Source: Nostoc mirabile CHAB5784
Lineage (GTDB): Bacteria > Cyanobacteriota > Cyanobacteriia > Cyanobacteriales > Nostocaceae
DNA length: 64,000 bases
Direction: 5' to 3'
Assembly: GCF_020829645.1 (NCBI RefSeq)
Contig: NZ_JAIVFS010000004.1
Location: 124,001 to 188,000, forward strand
Of the stretch, positions 1 to 9,031 are shown in pieces (the first letter of the stretch is position 1; every line of letters starts with the position of its first letter). The translations under genes and the position numbers were made by a program. The notes under the pieces were generated by a model. That model saw only the letters and a list, made by a program, of their open reading frames with translations, did not search any database and had not been told where the DNA came from.

Positions 1-232
1 CAATTCCTGTCATTGGTACACGCACACCACCCCACCACTGGCCCATATCCAGAGTTGCCAATCCACCAATTAATTGTTCTGACTCACGAATAATGCGGAA
101 GTTTTCTACGCCAAGCAGATTAATGTAAGCTTCCTCGCCACCAAGTCCACTGATGAAACACTGTTCAAAGATACTCCCAAGCTGCTGAATATCCTGGGCA
201 TGGGCAAGAGTGCTGTATTCAAATTTAGGCAT
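1..232 (-). CDS. GNAT-family acetyltransferase, Eis-like, N-terminal part
   Basis: The 5' end of a gene that runs off the left edge of the window; 77 codons are visible from the ATG (complement of 230-232). The protein starts MPKFEYSTLAHAQDIQ and includes a beta-strand rich segment ending in WWGGVRVPMTGI. That segment resembles the strand before the acetyl-CoA loop of Eis-type GNAT acetyltransferases, which transfer acetyl groups to amines. The acetyl-CoA loop itself lies outside the window, so the family call rests on the N-terminal pattern. The start is followed upstream by AT-rich DNA and then a 21-nt tandem array, so the gene has no close upstream partner. Confidence 0.6.
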   Translation of the reverse strand, partial: MPKFEYSTLAHAQDIQQLGSIFEQCFISGLGGEEAYINLLGVENFRIIRESEQLIGGLATLDMGQWWGGVRVPMTGI

Positions 233-293
233 TATCTCTTATACCATTAATAATACTAAAGCAAAACTATACTACAACTAAGGTTGCTTGAAA

Positions 294-528
294 TTTGACC
301 TTCTGAGGCTCAACTTTGACCTTCCGAGGTTCAATGTTGACCTTCCGAGGCTCAACTTTGACCTTCTGAGGCTCAACTTTGACCTTCTGAGGCTCAACTT
401 TGACCTTCTGAGGTTCAACTTTGACCTTCTGAGGTTCAACTTTGACCTTCTGAGGTTCAACTTTGACCTTCTGAGGTTCAACTTTGACCTTCTGAGGTTC
501 AATGTTGACCTTCTGAGGTTCAAACTTG
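294..528. repeat. Tandem array of about 11 copies of a 21-nt unit (STRR type)
   Basis: The unit reads TTCAACTTTGACCTTCTG plus AGG, with few variants (CTTCCGAGG, AATGTTGACC). Because 21 is a multiple of 3 the array is open in several frames on both strands and gives artificial heptapeptide-repeat ORFs (EPQKVKV on the minus strand). I see no ribosome site or homology to support translation. It lies in the spacer 233-744. The rest of that spacer (529-744) holds a GC-rich dispersed repeat and AT-rich DNA ahead of the next gene. Confidence 0.9.
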
Positions 529-744
529 GACTTCAAAACCCGGGTAACGCGATGTGCAACTTATTCTTAGAACCCCACTTCCATTCCTCTCCCCGAAAGG
601 TCGAGAGGCTTTGATTCTTGCTCCCCTTCCCTTGCTCTTAAGGGGCTGGGGGTTAGGTTTGAAAGAAAGTTGCACACGGCGCTGGGTAATATCAAAATCT
701 AGATTATAATTCCTGAGAAATATTTTTGCCTCAACAAAATACTA

Positions 745-1941
745 ATGAATGTTGTCATCAATTTATTGCTTTTTTTGCTGCCGATTCTGAGTAGCCTTTT
801 GATTGCCCAAATTTCCAACCCTCTATCTTCTTATCAGCCTCTCCAAACTATAGATGGGGCAGCTTTATATAAAAAACAATTAACAAATGGTAACGAAGCA
901 TATTTGCAAATTATTGATGTCCGCAAAATGCAGATAGACCAAATTACCGGAGAGGTAGATAATATGGGTCTAAATGAGGGTAAATATTATAAAGGAGAAG
1001 GCGGATATTACAGCCCTTTTTTCAAAAATAAGTTGTTTTCGGAAGTAACAGACGAATATAAGAAACTTTACGCAAACAACGTTTTTTCGATGATTAATTG
1101 TTCTTTTTTTGAGCAATACCAATCTAGTACTCAATTATCCTTTCCAATTAAACTCAATGGTGTAGTTATCAGTGGTGGCACTAGCCCTTATGGCCCAATC
1201 AAGGAACCAAAAGATAAATACTATAGTAATATTCACCTGAAAGCTCTAGTCTGGAACAGTAAGCAGGCATACATTACCGATTACAACCAGGTTAGCGGTT
1301 CGCCTCTCAACCAAAACGCAGTCAAGAATGCGATCGTAACTTACCGATACAGCGATCATCCGGCGAAAGTATTAGCCCAAAACCAAGTAAATAAATATCA
1401 AGTCATCGGTACTCTGAACAAAGATGGTGTTAAGGGTGACGAGCTTTTGTTGATTATGACGGTGAACCAAGCAACTCTGGATGAGGCAGCCGATTTATTA
1501 CGGAAATTAGGAGTTAAAGGGGATATCATTACTGTTGATGGGGGCAGATCAACTTATTTATTCAATTCCCAGAGTGGAAATATTATTGTTCCACAACTGT
1601 CTAATTCACAAGAAAATCCTACTTTCCGGCACCTACCTCATTATCTTGGATTTCGTAAGAAAACCAAAAATAAGGTTGCACCAAAAATCTTGATCAGTCA
1701 GCCAGTGAAGAAAGTACTTGCAAAAAATGATCAGCCTTATTTAATATTGTGGCAGGATAATCTTAACGGTGATGTCTCGATTAAGTTGTACGATGAGAAC
1801 AAACTTATCCAAAACATTTCTTCCCGTACCGCTAGCGATGGAGTTTATGAGTGGACACCACGTATTCCCGTAAAAGAAGGCTATTTTATTCAGATTTCTA
1901 GCTGGAAAGACCGGAATATTTTCGGGCAGTTGCAATTGTAA
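745..1941 (+). CDS. Secreted phosphodiester glycosidase family protein (NAGPA domain)
   Basis: A 398-residue protein with an N-terminal hydrophobic segment (about residues 4-21, MNVVINLLLFLLPILSSLL) that looks like a signal peptide or anchor. The central region carries GDIITVDGGRSTYLFN, which matches the D-G-G-x-S-S/T core of phosphodiester glycosidase (NAGPA, formerly DUF2233-like) domains. These remove sugar-phosphate caps or act on exopolysaccharide. The last 80 residues after LGFRKKTKNK form a separate, probably beta-sandwich tail. The gene stands alone between the tandem array and the PTS fusion gene. The true substrate cannot be told from the sequence. Confidence 0.7.
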   Translation: MNVVINLLLFLLPILSSLLIAQISNPLSSYQPLQTIDGAALYKKQLTNGNEAYLQIIDVRKMQIDQITGEVDNMGLNEGKYYKGEGGYYSPFFKNKLFSEVTDEYKKLYANNVFSMINCSFFEQYQSSTQLSFPIKLNGVVISGGTSPYGPIKEPKDKYYSNIHLKALVWNSKQAYITDYNQVSGSPLNQNAVKNAIVTYRYSDHPAKVLAQNQVNKYQVIGTLNKDGVKGDELLLIMTVNQATLDEAADLLRKLGVKGDIITVDGGRSTYLFNSQSGNIIVPQLSNSQENPTFRHLPHYLGFRKKTKNKVAPKILISQPVKKVLAKNDQPYLILWQDNLNGDVSIKLYDENKLIQNISSRTASDGVYEWTPRIPVKEGYFIQISSWKDRNIFGQLQL

Positions 1942-2029
1942 TCAAGATAAGCGCTATTTTTAGCGGTGCGGAATGGGAAAATGAGATGGATAACTAGCTA
2001 AACGCAAACCTCTTAACAAGTTTGGCGGT

Positions 2030-4552
2030 GTGGCAGTGATTGGAATTGTTATCGTTTCTCACAGTAAACAACTAGCTTTGGGTGTGCGGGAACTCGCCGC
2101 CCAGATGGTTCAGGGCCAAGTCTCTATCGCTGTTGCAGCAGGTATTGAAGATCCAGAAAATCCATTGGGTACAGATCCTATTCAGGTTTATGAAGCGATC
2201 GCTTCTGTTTTCTCTGATGATGGTGTTTTGGTATTAATGGATTTGGGTAGTGCTTTGCTGAGTGCGGAAATGGCAATCGAGTTTTTTTCAGAAGCACAAC
2301 AGCAAAAAGTGTATTTGTGTGAAGCACCTCTAGTAGAAGGTGCGATCGCTGCTGTAGTCGCTGCGGCGGCTGGTAGAGATATTCACCAAGTCATGGCGGA
2401 AGCACGCGGCGCACTCCTAGCAAAAGCAACTCAATTGGGTGTAGTTAGTAGGCCGTTGTCAATTGTAAGTCACAACACCTCAACAACCAATCTAGAATCA
2501 CCAATGCGAGAAATCAGGGTAATTGTGAGCAATCGCTTAGGATTACATGCTCGTCCCGCAGCGCAGTTTGTGACAACCGCCGCCCGGTTTCAATCGCAAA
2601 TTTTGGTGCAGAATTTAACGAAAAATACTGAACTAGTTAGGGGTGACAGTATTAACCAAGTTACAACTTTAGGGGTGCGTCAAGGGCACGAATTGGTGAT
2701 TACTGCCACTGGTGCTGATGCAGATGAGGCGCTAGCGGCATTACAGGGATTATTCGCAAATAATTTTGGTGAAGATAATGTTGCTTTGAATTCTCCACCA
2801 GCACTTCACCATGAAGTTACACCAGCAACTCACGGCGAACTTTCGGGAATTGCAGCTTCTGCTGGAGTAGCGATCGCACCTGTTGTTCATTATCAACCCA
2901 CCCACATTCAGATTACGGAATATCACGTAGATGATCCTGATACAGAGTGGCAACGAATACAGGCAGCAATCCACACCGCCAGACAAGAAATTCAAGCAAT
3001 TTTTTCCCAAGCATCTCTTCAAATTGGTGACGCTGAAGCCGCTATCTTCGATGCCCAACTACTATTTTTAGAAGATCCAGTACTGCTGGAAGCGGCTAAA
3101 GAGCGCATTTTTGAACACCATATAAATGCTGAAGCCGCTTGGCAAGCCGTAGTCGATGAAGTAGCGACTTCCTACCGCACACTTGAGGATTCTTACCTGC
3201 AAGAGCGAGTTGACGATGTAGTGGATGTCGGGCAAAGGGTGCTGCGATTATTAGCTGGGAATGCCCCTGCTAACCTGCATATTGAGGAACCGGCAATTTT
3301 AGTAGCGACTGATTTAACTCCTTCAGATACCGCTAGACTAGATCCGACAAAGGTGTTGGGTATTTGTACGACTTCAGGTAGTGCCACTTCTCACAGCGCA
3401 ATTATTGCCCGAACATTGGGTATTCCCGCAGTTTTGGGAGTCGATGCCCAGGTGTTGCACTTAGCAGATGGTACACTTATGGCACTTGATGGTGAAAGTG
3501 GCAAAGCTTGGGTAGAACCAGAATCACATATCCTAGATTTACTGGCAGCAAAGCAAGAAGCTTGGCAAACTGCCCAACAAGAAGCACGAGCTACAGCACA
3601 CCAGCCAGCAATTACTCGTGATGGTCGGCAAGTTAGCGTTTTCGCCAATATTGGTAGTATAAGTGATGTGCAAGTTGCGGTGGCTAGCGGTGCAGAAGGT
3701 GTGGGACTACTCCGCACTGAGTTTCTCTATCTAGATAGGACAAGCGCCCCCACTGAAGAAGAACAACTAGAAGTGTATCAGGCGATCGCAAAAGTTTTAG
3801 ATAATCGTCCGCTAATTATTCGTACCTTAGATGTCGGTGGTGATAAGCCGCTTCCTTATCTCAGAGTAGGTTTTCCAGAAGCTAACCCTTTCTTAGGTTG
3901 GCGGGGAATTCGTTTCTGTTTAGATCATCTGAATTTGTTCAAAACTCAGTTACGGGCAATTTTGAGAGCCAGTGTCGGACACCAAATTAAGATCATGTTG
4001 CCAATGATTGCTAGTGTAACTGAGGTACGTGCAGCTAAAGTAATTTTGGGTGAAGTACAGGCTGAACTAAATCAAGCTGGTATTTCCTTTGATGCAGCGA
4101 TGAAAGTAGGAATTATGGTAGAGGTTCCCTCAGCAGTAGCGATCGCAGATCAGTTAGCTGCTGAAGTAGACTTCTTTAGTATAGGGACTAACGACCTGAG
4201 TCAGTACATCATGGCTAGCGATCGCACTAATCCCCGCGTGGCAAATTTAGTTGATGCACTACATCCAGCAGTGTTGCGAATGGTGCAGCAAACTATCCAA
4301 GCTGCCCATGCGGTGGGGATTTCGGTAGGATTATGTGGAGAATTGGCAGCAGATACTTTAGCAACACCAATTTTATTAGGTTTAGGGCTGGATGAATTGA
4401 GCGTAAATCCTCAAAGTATACCTGGAGTGAAACAGGCGATCGCTAGGTTTTGTATAGTTGAAAGTGAAGCGATCGTGGCATCAGTATTACAACAAGATTC
4501 CGCAGAACATGTTAGAGAGCTAATGTCAACTTCAGTTATCCCCTCTGCATAA
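2030..4552 (+). CDS. DhaM-HPr-Enzyme I fusion phosphotransferase
   Basis: An 840-residue fusion with GTG start. Residues 1-130 are an EIIA-Man-like DhaM domain with its phospho-histidine in VIVSHS (His11). Residues 159-250 are an HPr domain with NRLGLHARPAAQF (His173). From about 270 to the end it is Enzyme I: the swivelling domain has GSATSHSAIIAR (His455), and the PEP-binding TIM barrel has GVGLLRTEFLYLDR and the late Cys in GLCGELAAD. In other bacteria this architecture passes phosphate from PEP to the dihydroxyacetone kinase DhaK-DhaL. No dhaK or dhaL is present in this window, so the partner is elsewhere or the protein has a regulatory role. Confidence 0.88.
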   Translation: MAVIGIVIVSHSKQLALGVRELAAQMVQGQVSIAVAAGIEDPENPLGTDPIQVYEAIASVFSDDGVLVLMDLGSALLSAEMAIEFFSEAQQQKVYLCEAPLVEGAIAAVVAAAAGRDIHQVMAEARGALLAKATQLGVVSRPLSIVSHNTSTTNLESPMREIRVIVSNRLGLHARPAAQFVTTAARFQSQILVQNLTKNTELVRGDSINQVTTLGVRQGHELVITATGADADEALAALQGLFANNFGEDNVALNSPPALHHEVTPATHGELSGIAASAGVAIAPVVHYQPTHIQITEYHVDDPDTEWQRIQAAIHTARQEIQAIFSQASLQIGDAEAAIFDAQLLFLEDPVLLEAAKERIFEHHINAEAAWQAVVDEVATSYRTLEDSYLQERVDDVVDVGQRVLRLLAGNAPANLHIEEPAILVATDLTPSDTARLDPTKVLGICTTSGSATSHSAIIARTLGIPAVLGVDAQVLHLADGTLMALDGESGKAWVEPESHILDLLAAKQEAWQTAQQEARATAHQPAITRDGRQVSVFANIGSISDVQVAVASGAEGVGLLRTEFLYLDRTSAPTEEEQLEVYQAIAKVLDNRPLIIRTLDVGGDKPLPYLRVGFPEANPFLGWRGIRFCLDHLNLFKTQLRAILRASVGHQIKIMLPMIASVTEVRAAKVILGEVQAELNQAGISFDAAMKVGIMVEVPSAVAIADQLAAEVDFFSIGTNDLSQYIMASDRTNPRVANLVDALHPAVLRMVQQTIQAAHAVGISVGLCGELAADTLATPILLGLGLDELSVNPQSIPGVKQAIARFCIVESEAIVASVLQQDSAEHVRELMSTSVIPSA

Positions 4553-4802
4553 TACTAATTCGTAATTGAATAAGAATTCAGAAGTCAGAATTCAGAATCA
4601 AAACGCTCTCTGCGAGACGCTGCGCGTTAGCATCTCTGAAAGAGTTTACGCTGCACTATCCACCAGTTGCACAGAATTTACAGCAGAATTCAGAAGTAAA
4701 ACAGGCTTTATATCTGGCTTTGAAACTTAGCTTGTGTACTTCACTAACTTGAAATCTGCTGTAATTCTGAATTCTGGCTTCTGACTGCTGAATTCTGTTT
4801 TG

Positions 4803-5192
4803 TTAAAATCTTATTCCCAGTTGCCCGTTAAAGCCACGAATAGAATTGTAACCAGCACCGACAAAAACATTATCAGTAGCACCTACCTGAACGCCACCTG
4901 AAACTGCAACACCTTTATCTTCTGAATAAAGCCCAACTCCTACATAGGGTGAAATTACAGGCAAACTGATAAATTTCAAAACATCTACTCCCGTAGCGCT
5001 ATCAGGGCCAATTCCTACCTCAACCCCAAAATTTAAAGCCCTAGCTCCTACAGCATAAGTTACATCACCATCTTTTCCACCGACTGAAACCCAAGGTTGC
5101 GGTATAAGTTGAGCCGATGCTTGACTTGGGGTAAATAAAGCTAACAAACATATAGGTGTAAGTAATGTTTTAGTAATAATCGCTATTTTCAC
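4803..5192 (-). CDS. Small secreted, predicted beta-barrel-like protein
   Basis: A 129-residue protein that I do not recognise. It has a clear signal peptide (MKIAIITKTLLTPICLLALF, cleavage probably after ASA near residue 27). The mature part is rich in glycine and alternating hydrophobic residues (YAVGARALNFGVEVGIG, YVGVGLYSEDKGVAVSGGV) and ends GQLGIRF. An aromatic C-terminal residue after alternating strands is typical of outer-membrane beta strands, so a small outer-membrane or periplasmic protein is plausible. The spacer on its 3' side (4553-4802) contains GC-rich dispersed repeats and runs of aattcag. Confidence 0.55.
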   Translation of the reverse strand: MKIAIITKTLLTPICLLALFTPSQASAQLIPQPWVSVGGKDGDVTYAVGARALNFGVEVGIGPDSATGVDVLKFISLPVISPYVGVGLYSEDKGVAVSGGVQVGATDNVFVGAGYNSIRGFNGQLGIRF

Positions 5193-5519
5193 GTTGTTCT
5201 TCTACACTAAGTGGTACATTTTAATTGTCTTCTCACAACTACCCTTACTTCAGCACTACTGTTAAGCAAAGTTTGGCCATGATGGCTAATTGTGACGGAT
5301 TGAACGTCATTTGAGTGCCCGATGAGTTCAAGCATTATTTTGATAATGTAATACTAATTACAGCAGTATGCAGTTGCAATTTTTTTTACTCAAGTATATT
5401 TGCTGATTACTTTATCAAAATGGCTAATTGCTTTCTCAAAATACCTGATTACTTTCTCAAAATACTGAAATGCTTTCACAAAAGTTCATTTGACTTACTC
5501 AAAAGGTTATTTGACTTAC

Positions 5520-5772
5520 TCATTTTGGTGTTTTCCGCAAGCAAAAGTTCATTTGACTTACTCAAACTCCAGTTTGCTTACTCATTTCGGTGTTTTCCGC
5601 AAGCAAAAGTTCATTTGACTTACTCAAACTCCAGTTTGCTTACTCATTTCGGTGTTTTCCGCAAGCAAAAGTTCATTTGACTTACTCAAACCCCAGTTTG
5701 CTTACTCATTTTGGTATTTTCCGTAAGCAAAAGGGCATTTGACTTAATCATTTCGGTGTTTTCCACAAACAA
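5520..5772. repeat. Tandem repeat with a unit of about 62 bp
   Basis: The segment CGGTGTTTTCCGCAAGC recurs near 5525, 5589 and 5651, with degenerate copies after 5711. Each is followed by AAAAGTTCATTTGACTTACT and CCAGTTTGCTTACTCA. The unit spacing is 62 bp between the first three copies. Shorter relatives of the same motif (TTGACTTACTCAAAAGG, TTACTTTCTCAAAATAC) spread upstream from about 5400. The repeats fill the 593-bp spacer between two minus-strand genes; ORFs across them are artefacts. Confidence 0.85.
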
Positions 5773-5785
5773 AAGCTATGCAACC

Positions 5786-6082
5786 CTACTCAAAAGTGGA
5801 TACATCTCGCAGTAAACTAGGAATTTCCCCTTGAGATAAAGGAAACTCCAGCAAGGTTTCTCTAAGACCCAAATACCCAGATTCAGCAAACGACAAAAGC
5901 ATTCGTGAAAGCGCTAGCCAAACCTCCGGTTCGTATTCCCAATCACGATAACGCGAAGCTTTACCAGCAATTGAACGTAGCGCCCAGAAATAAGAGTTTC
6001 TCACCACCGAACCACCCTTCTTAAACTCTGGCAAATCTTCGTGGTGGATAAAAAGTATTTTATTTTCAATTTTGGCTCTCAT
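5786..6082 (-). CDS. Conserved-looking hypothetical protein, 98 aa
   Basis: A 98-residue soluble protein without signal peptide. It begins MRAKIENKILFIHHEDLPEF, has a central segment rich in Trp and Tyr (YFWALRSIAGKASRYRDWEY), and ends in a Leu/Ser-rich stretch. Codon use is normal for the neighbourhood and the ORF is closed cleanly on both sides by repeats, which favours a real gene. No function can be assigned. Confidence 0.5.
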   Translation of the reverse strand: MRAKIENKILFIHHEDLPEFKKGGSVVRNSYFWALRSIAGKASRYRDWEYEPEVWLALSRMLLSFAESGYLGLRETLLEFPLSQGEIPSLLRDVSTFE

Positions 6083-6111
6083 AACAATTTTAGATTAAAA
6101 ATAAATCTTAA

Positions 6112-6456
6112 GTAGGGTGCATTAAAGCTTTAGCCTAACGCACCATATTGTACGGCGGTGCGTCGTCTTTATCTTTTCTCTGTGTTCTCTGCGCCTAATA
6201 AGGTTCAATAAATAACTTTTAAACCGCAGTTGTAGGTTGGGTGGAGGCTTTGCGTAACCCAACATCCTGATATATGTTGGGTTGCGCTCCGCTCCACCCA
6301 ACCTACGTCTAATGCACTATTTTAAGCTTGCCACGCCAGTAGGGTGCATTAAAGCTTTAGCCTAACGCACCATATTGTACGGCGGTGCGTCGTCTTTATC
6401 TTTTCTCTGTGTTCTCTGCGCCTAATAAGGTTCAATAAATAACTTTTAAACCGCAG
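6112..6456. repeat. 118-bp direct repeat pair enclosing a hairpin element
   Basis: A 118-bp sequence starting GTAGGGTGCATTAAAGC and ending AACTTTTAAACCGCAG occurs at 6112-6229 and again, apparently identically, at 6339-6456. Between the copies, 6232-6306 is a hairpin element whose ends are GTAGGTTGGGTGGAG and the matching CTCCACCCAACCTAC. The same hairpin family recurs at 10834-10908 and inside 57201-57379. The arrangement fills the spacer before the TonB receptor gene and looks like a recent duplication. Confidence 0.9.
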
Positions 6457-6508
6457 AGGCACAGAGAACGCAGAGATTTTATCATTGCAAAATCTCTAGA
6501 TTTAATAC

Positions 6509-8611
6509 CTAAAAATTAGCGCTTAAACCCAAACGAAAAGTGAATCCAGGGCTATATATGCGATTAACTCGCTCATATTGCTCACCGAGTAAATTTTCTA
6601 AGTAAACTGTCAGTCCTAAGTTGGTAGTTAAAGGTATACGACCGGTCAAATCTAAATTCACAAAAGATGGTGCAAAATCTGTAGTCTTATTATCAGGGGC
6701 AAAGATGGATCTGCGAGCGCCACTATTGTAAGTAACATACAAGTTAGCCTGCCATCCCGCATTTTCATAACCTACGCCAGTTTGAAGTACAGAGTAGGGA
6801 ATTAAACCTAACTGTAAACCTCTGTCTGTACCTGTTTTTATTTGAGCATCTGTATAAGTATAGTTGAGGAAAGTTGACCAGCCTGGGGCAATTCTTAATT
6901 GCAAAGCTGCCTCTAAACCATTGGTATCTACTAATCCAATGTTTTCCCATTTTCCGGCGATGACTCCCAAGCGATCGCCTATACTACTACCAAAGTAAGT
7001 AAACTGTCCAATCAGGTTTTGAGAAAAATTTACATCTACTCCCGCACTCCAAGTAGAGCCGATTTCCGGTCTTAAATCAGGATTAGGTGTCCAACCATGA
7101 ACTGTATCATAAACATACAACTGATCTAACCCAGGATTGCGTTGTGCCCCTGCCCAACTTCCACGCACTGCTACTATTGGTGTGACAGCATAACGTAACC
7201 CAACACTAGGGTTGAGATAATTTCCAAACTGGCTGTCAAATGTCTGCCTTAGCCCTAAATCTATCAGAAAATCATCGCTAATATTCCAAGTATTGACAGC
7301 AAATAAACCTGTATTGAACAAACTTCTATCTTCAGTTTCGTTTTCGGCAATACTATTAGGATTTGTACTCAAAACATCACCGATTAAGTCGGTGTTTTTC
7401 AAATCTAATCCCCAGCGCAATTTATTATTGGAAGTAATTTTCCACTCATGATCTACTCTGGCTGTGAGTTGTTGTGTATCTAAAGACCCTCTACGATAAA
7501 ATGATGCTCCCGTCGGGCCATAAGTGCTAAAATAATCTTGGTTATAACCAATTGAGGTTGTAAGATTAGAGCTTTCGCCATTACCTAGTCGAGTTTTCCA
7601 AGATAAGCCAACATTTAAACCATCGTGGTCTAATCTATCTCTTTGGAGAGGGAACCCGAAATAAATTAAGCCGCGACGACTGCTGAGTTTAGTAACATCT
7701 AAATTCAAAGAATTTTTTTTATCTAAATCTACTCCAATGCTACCAAAGTAGGTACTTGTAGCTGTGTCTGCATTTGATAAAAAACCTTGTCCGTCACGAT
7801 TTGCTGCACCTACAGGGACGCGGTAACGGTTATCTGTAAAGAATCTTTCAAAGCTGAAGTTATATTTGACATTATCAGATGAGCCACCATAGGTTACTTG
7901 TTGATTATTTAAACTTAATGAGCCAAATTCTGCGCTAGCGCTCAATTTAGGTTTGCCATAACCTTCCTTAGTTATGATATTCACAACTCCCCCAAAGGCT
8001 GAAGAACCATACAAAGCGGAGGCTGTGCCGCTATATAATTCCACTCGTTCAATAGCCTCTACAGGAATGCTATTTAAGTCAGTTCCACCATGATAAGTAT
8101 TGACATTATTGTTAATTGGTCTGCCATTAATCAGAAATACAGACTGATTAATTGAGGCTCCCCGATAGTATGTACCTGTATGAATATCTGCACCATGACC
8201 TACATCATTGATAGCAAAACCAGGCATTCTTTTCAAAATATCGGCTAAACTTGGAGCGCCCTGCTTTTGAATTTCTTCTTTATCAATTACGTAAGTTGGA
8301 GTAGATTGAGGTAGGTTGTCTGGTTCTGCGATAACTTCTATAGAAATGTCTGCATCATCGCTGGGAGTTTGCTCTGTTTCTGGCTGGTCTGGATTAACTT
8401 GACTCGGTGCCGATTGTTGAGTTAATAATTCGGCATTAGTGGCGGGTAGCTCAATCTCGCTCAAACTCGGAATATCTGAAATGACTTCGGTTGATTTATC
8501 AGTATTTCTCTGCTTAATTTCACTTTCAGCAGCAAAGCCAGGAAACGCTATCAGTAAACTCGGTAAAGCAACTGTTAGCAACAAAAAATCCTTTTTCACG
8601 TTCTCTTTCAC
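6509..8611 (-). CDS. TonB-dependent outer-membrane receptor
   Basis: A 700-residue receptor. It has a signal peptide (residues 1-28, ending FPGFAA) and a low-complexity linker to about 95. A plug domain runs from about 100 to 215 (PTYVIDKEEIQKQGAPSL, then ILKRMPGF and VELYSGTASALYGSSAFGGV with the NIITK motif). A 22-strand barrel follows and ends FRLGLSANF with the terminal aromatic residue. Such receptors import siderophores, cobalamin or haem using TonB-ExbBD energy. No AMIN domain is seen, and no siderophore or periplasmic binding genes are adjacent, so the substrate is open. The upstream spacer (8612-9031) holds a hairpin and a MITE. Confidence 0.88.
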   Translation of the reverse strand: MKENVKKDFLLLTVALPSLLIAFPGFAAESEIKQRNTDKSTEVISDIPSLSEIELPATNAELLTQQSAPSQVNPDQPETEQTPSDDADISIEVIAEPDNLPQSTPTYVIDKEEIQKQGAPSLADILKRMPGFAINDVGHGADIHTGTYYRGASINQSVFLINGRPINNNVNTYHGGTDLNSIPVEAIERVELYSGTASALYGSSAFGGVVNIITKEGYGKPKLSASAEFGSLSLNNQQVTYGGSSDNVKYNFSFERFFTDNRYRVPVGAANRDGQGFLSNADTATSTYFGSIGVDLDKKNSLNLDVTKLSSRRGLIYFGFPLQRDRLDHDGLNVGLSWKTRLGNGESSNLTTSIGYNQDYFSTYGPTGASFYRRGSLDTQQLTARVDHEWKITSNNKLRWGLDLKNTDLIGDVLSTNPNSIAENETEDRSLFNTGLFAVNTWNISDDFLIDLGLRQTFDSQFGNYLNPSVGLRYAVTPIVAVRGSWAGAQRNPGLDQLYVYDTVHGWTPNPDLRPEIGSTWSAGVDVNFSQNLIGQFTYFGSSIGDRLGVIAGKWENIGLVDTNGLEAALQLRIAPGWSTFLNYTYTDAQIKTGTDRGLQLGLIPYSVLQTGVGYENAGWQANLYVTYNSGARRSIFAPDNKTTDFAPSFVNLDLTGRIPLTTNLGLTVYLENLLGEQYERVNRIYSPGFTFRLGLSANF

Positions 8612-8697
8612 ACCAACTAAAAACAGTCACCACGTAGTATTGTTGCTGTAATAGTAAAATCATGTCAAAAGACACGCTGTCATATTTCCACGACTTA

Positions 8698-8730
8698 GAT
8701 TCCCGATTTCTCAGAGAAATCGGGGAATCT
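8698..8730. terminator. Strong hairpin upstream of the TonB receptor gene
   Basis: AGATTCCCGATTTCTC pairs with GAGAAATCGGGGAATCT with a single-base bulge. It lies about 300 bp downstream of the 228-aa gene's stop and 90 bp upstream of the receptor start, so it could end read-through into the receptor. A weaker ATTCCCG/CGGGAAT hairpin at 57102-57131 is similar at its base. Confidence 0.4.
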
Positions 8731-8759
8731 TGTTGTTCACAAATGATTAAGTAGGGTTA

Positions 8760-8873
8760 TATAGCAATCCTATCTGAGTTGTGAAAATTACTTTTTAATC
8801 GAACCACAGAGGCGCAGAGAACACAGAGAGAAGAATCAACAGAAACTTTCACAAATGATTTAGGACTGCTATA
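8760..8873. mobile_element. MITE-like element with TATAGCA-TCCTA ends, copy 1
   Basis: The ends TATAGCAATCCTATC and TAGGACTGCTATA form terminal inverted repeats around 114 bp of non-coding DNA. A second copy with the same ends lies at 63696-63800, and the subterminal TTTCACAAATGATTTAGGAC matches it in inverse order. There is no coding capacity, so mobilisation would need a transposase in trans. Confidence 0.6.
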
Positions 8874-9031
8874 GCAGTTTTTAATTGTGTGAATTATGTC
8901 CAATTTTTATGAATACAAATTTACACTTTTTAAAAAAAAATTTCCTTGCAACTCTAATTAGAAAACGCAGACTCTCATTTACTGCTTCCGCATTGGGAAA
9001 CATTTCTGTAACATCAAGTGAGTATGCTTAT

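Noticed and set aside
294..528. CRISPR array
   Set aside because: Repeats here and at the other arrays are directly adjacent without unique spacers, and no cas genes exist in the window.
267..614. ORFs of 81-108 codons on both strands across the first tandem array
   Set aside because: They exist only because the unit is 21 nt; no ribosome site or non-repeat domain supports them.
5315..5680. 121-codon frame over the 62-bp repeats
   Set aside because: Composition is that of the repeat; N-terminal part has no signals.
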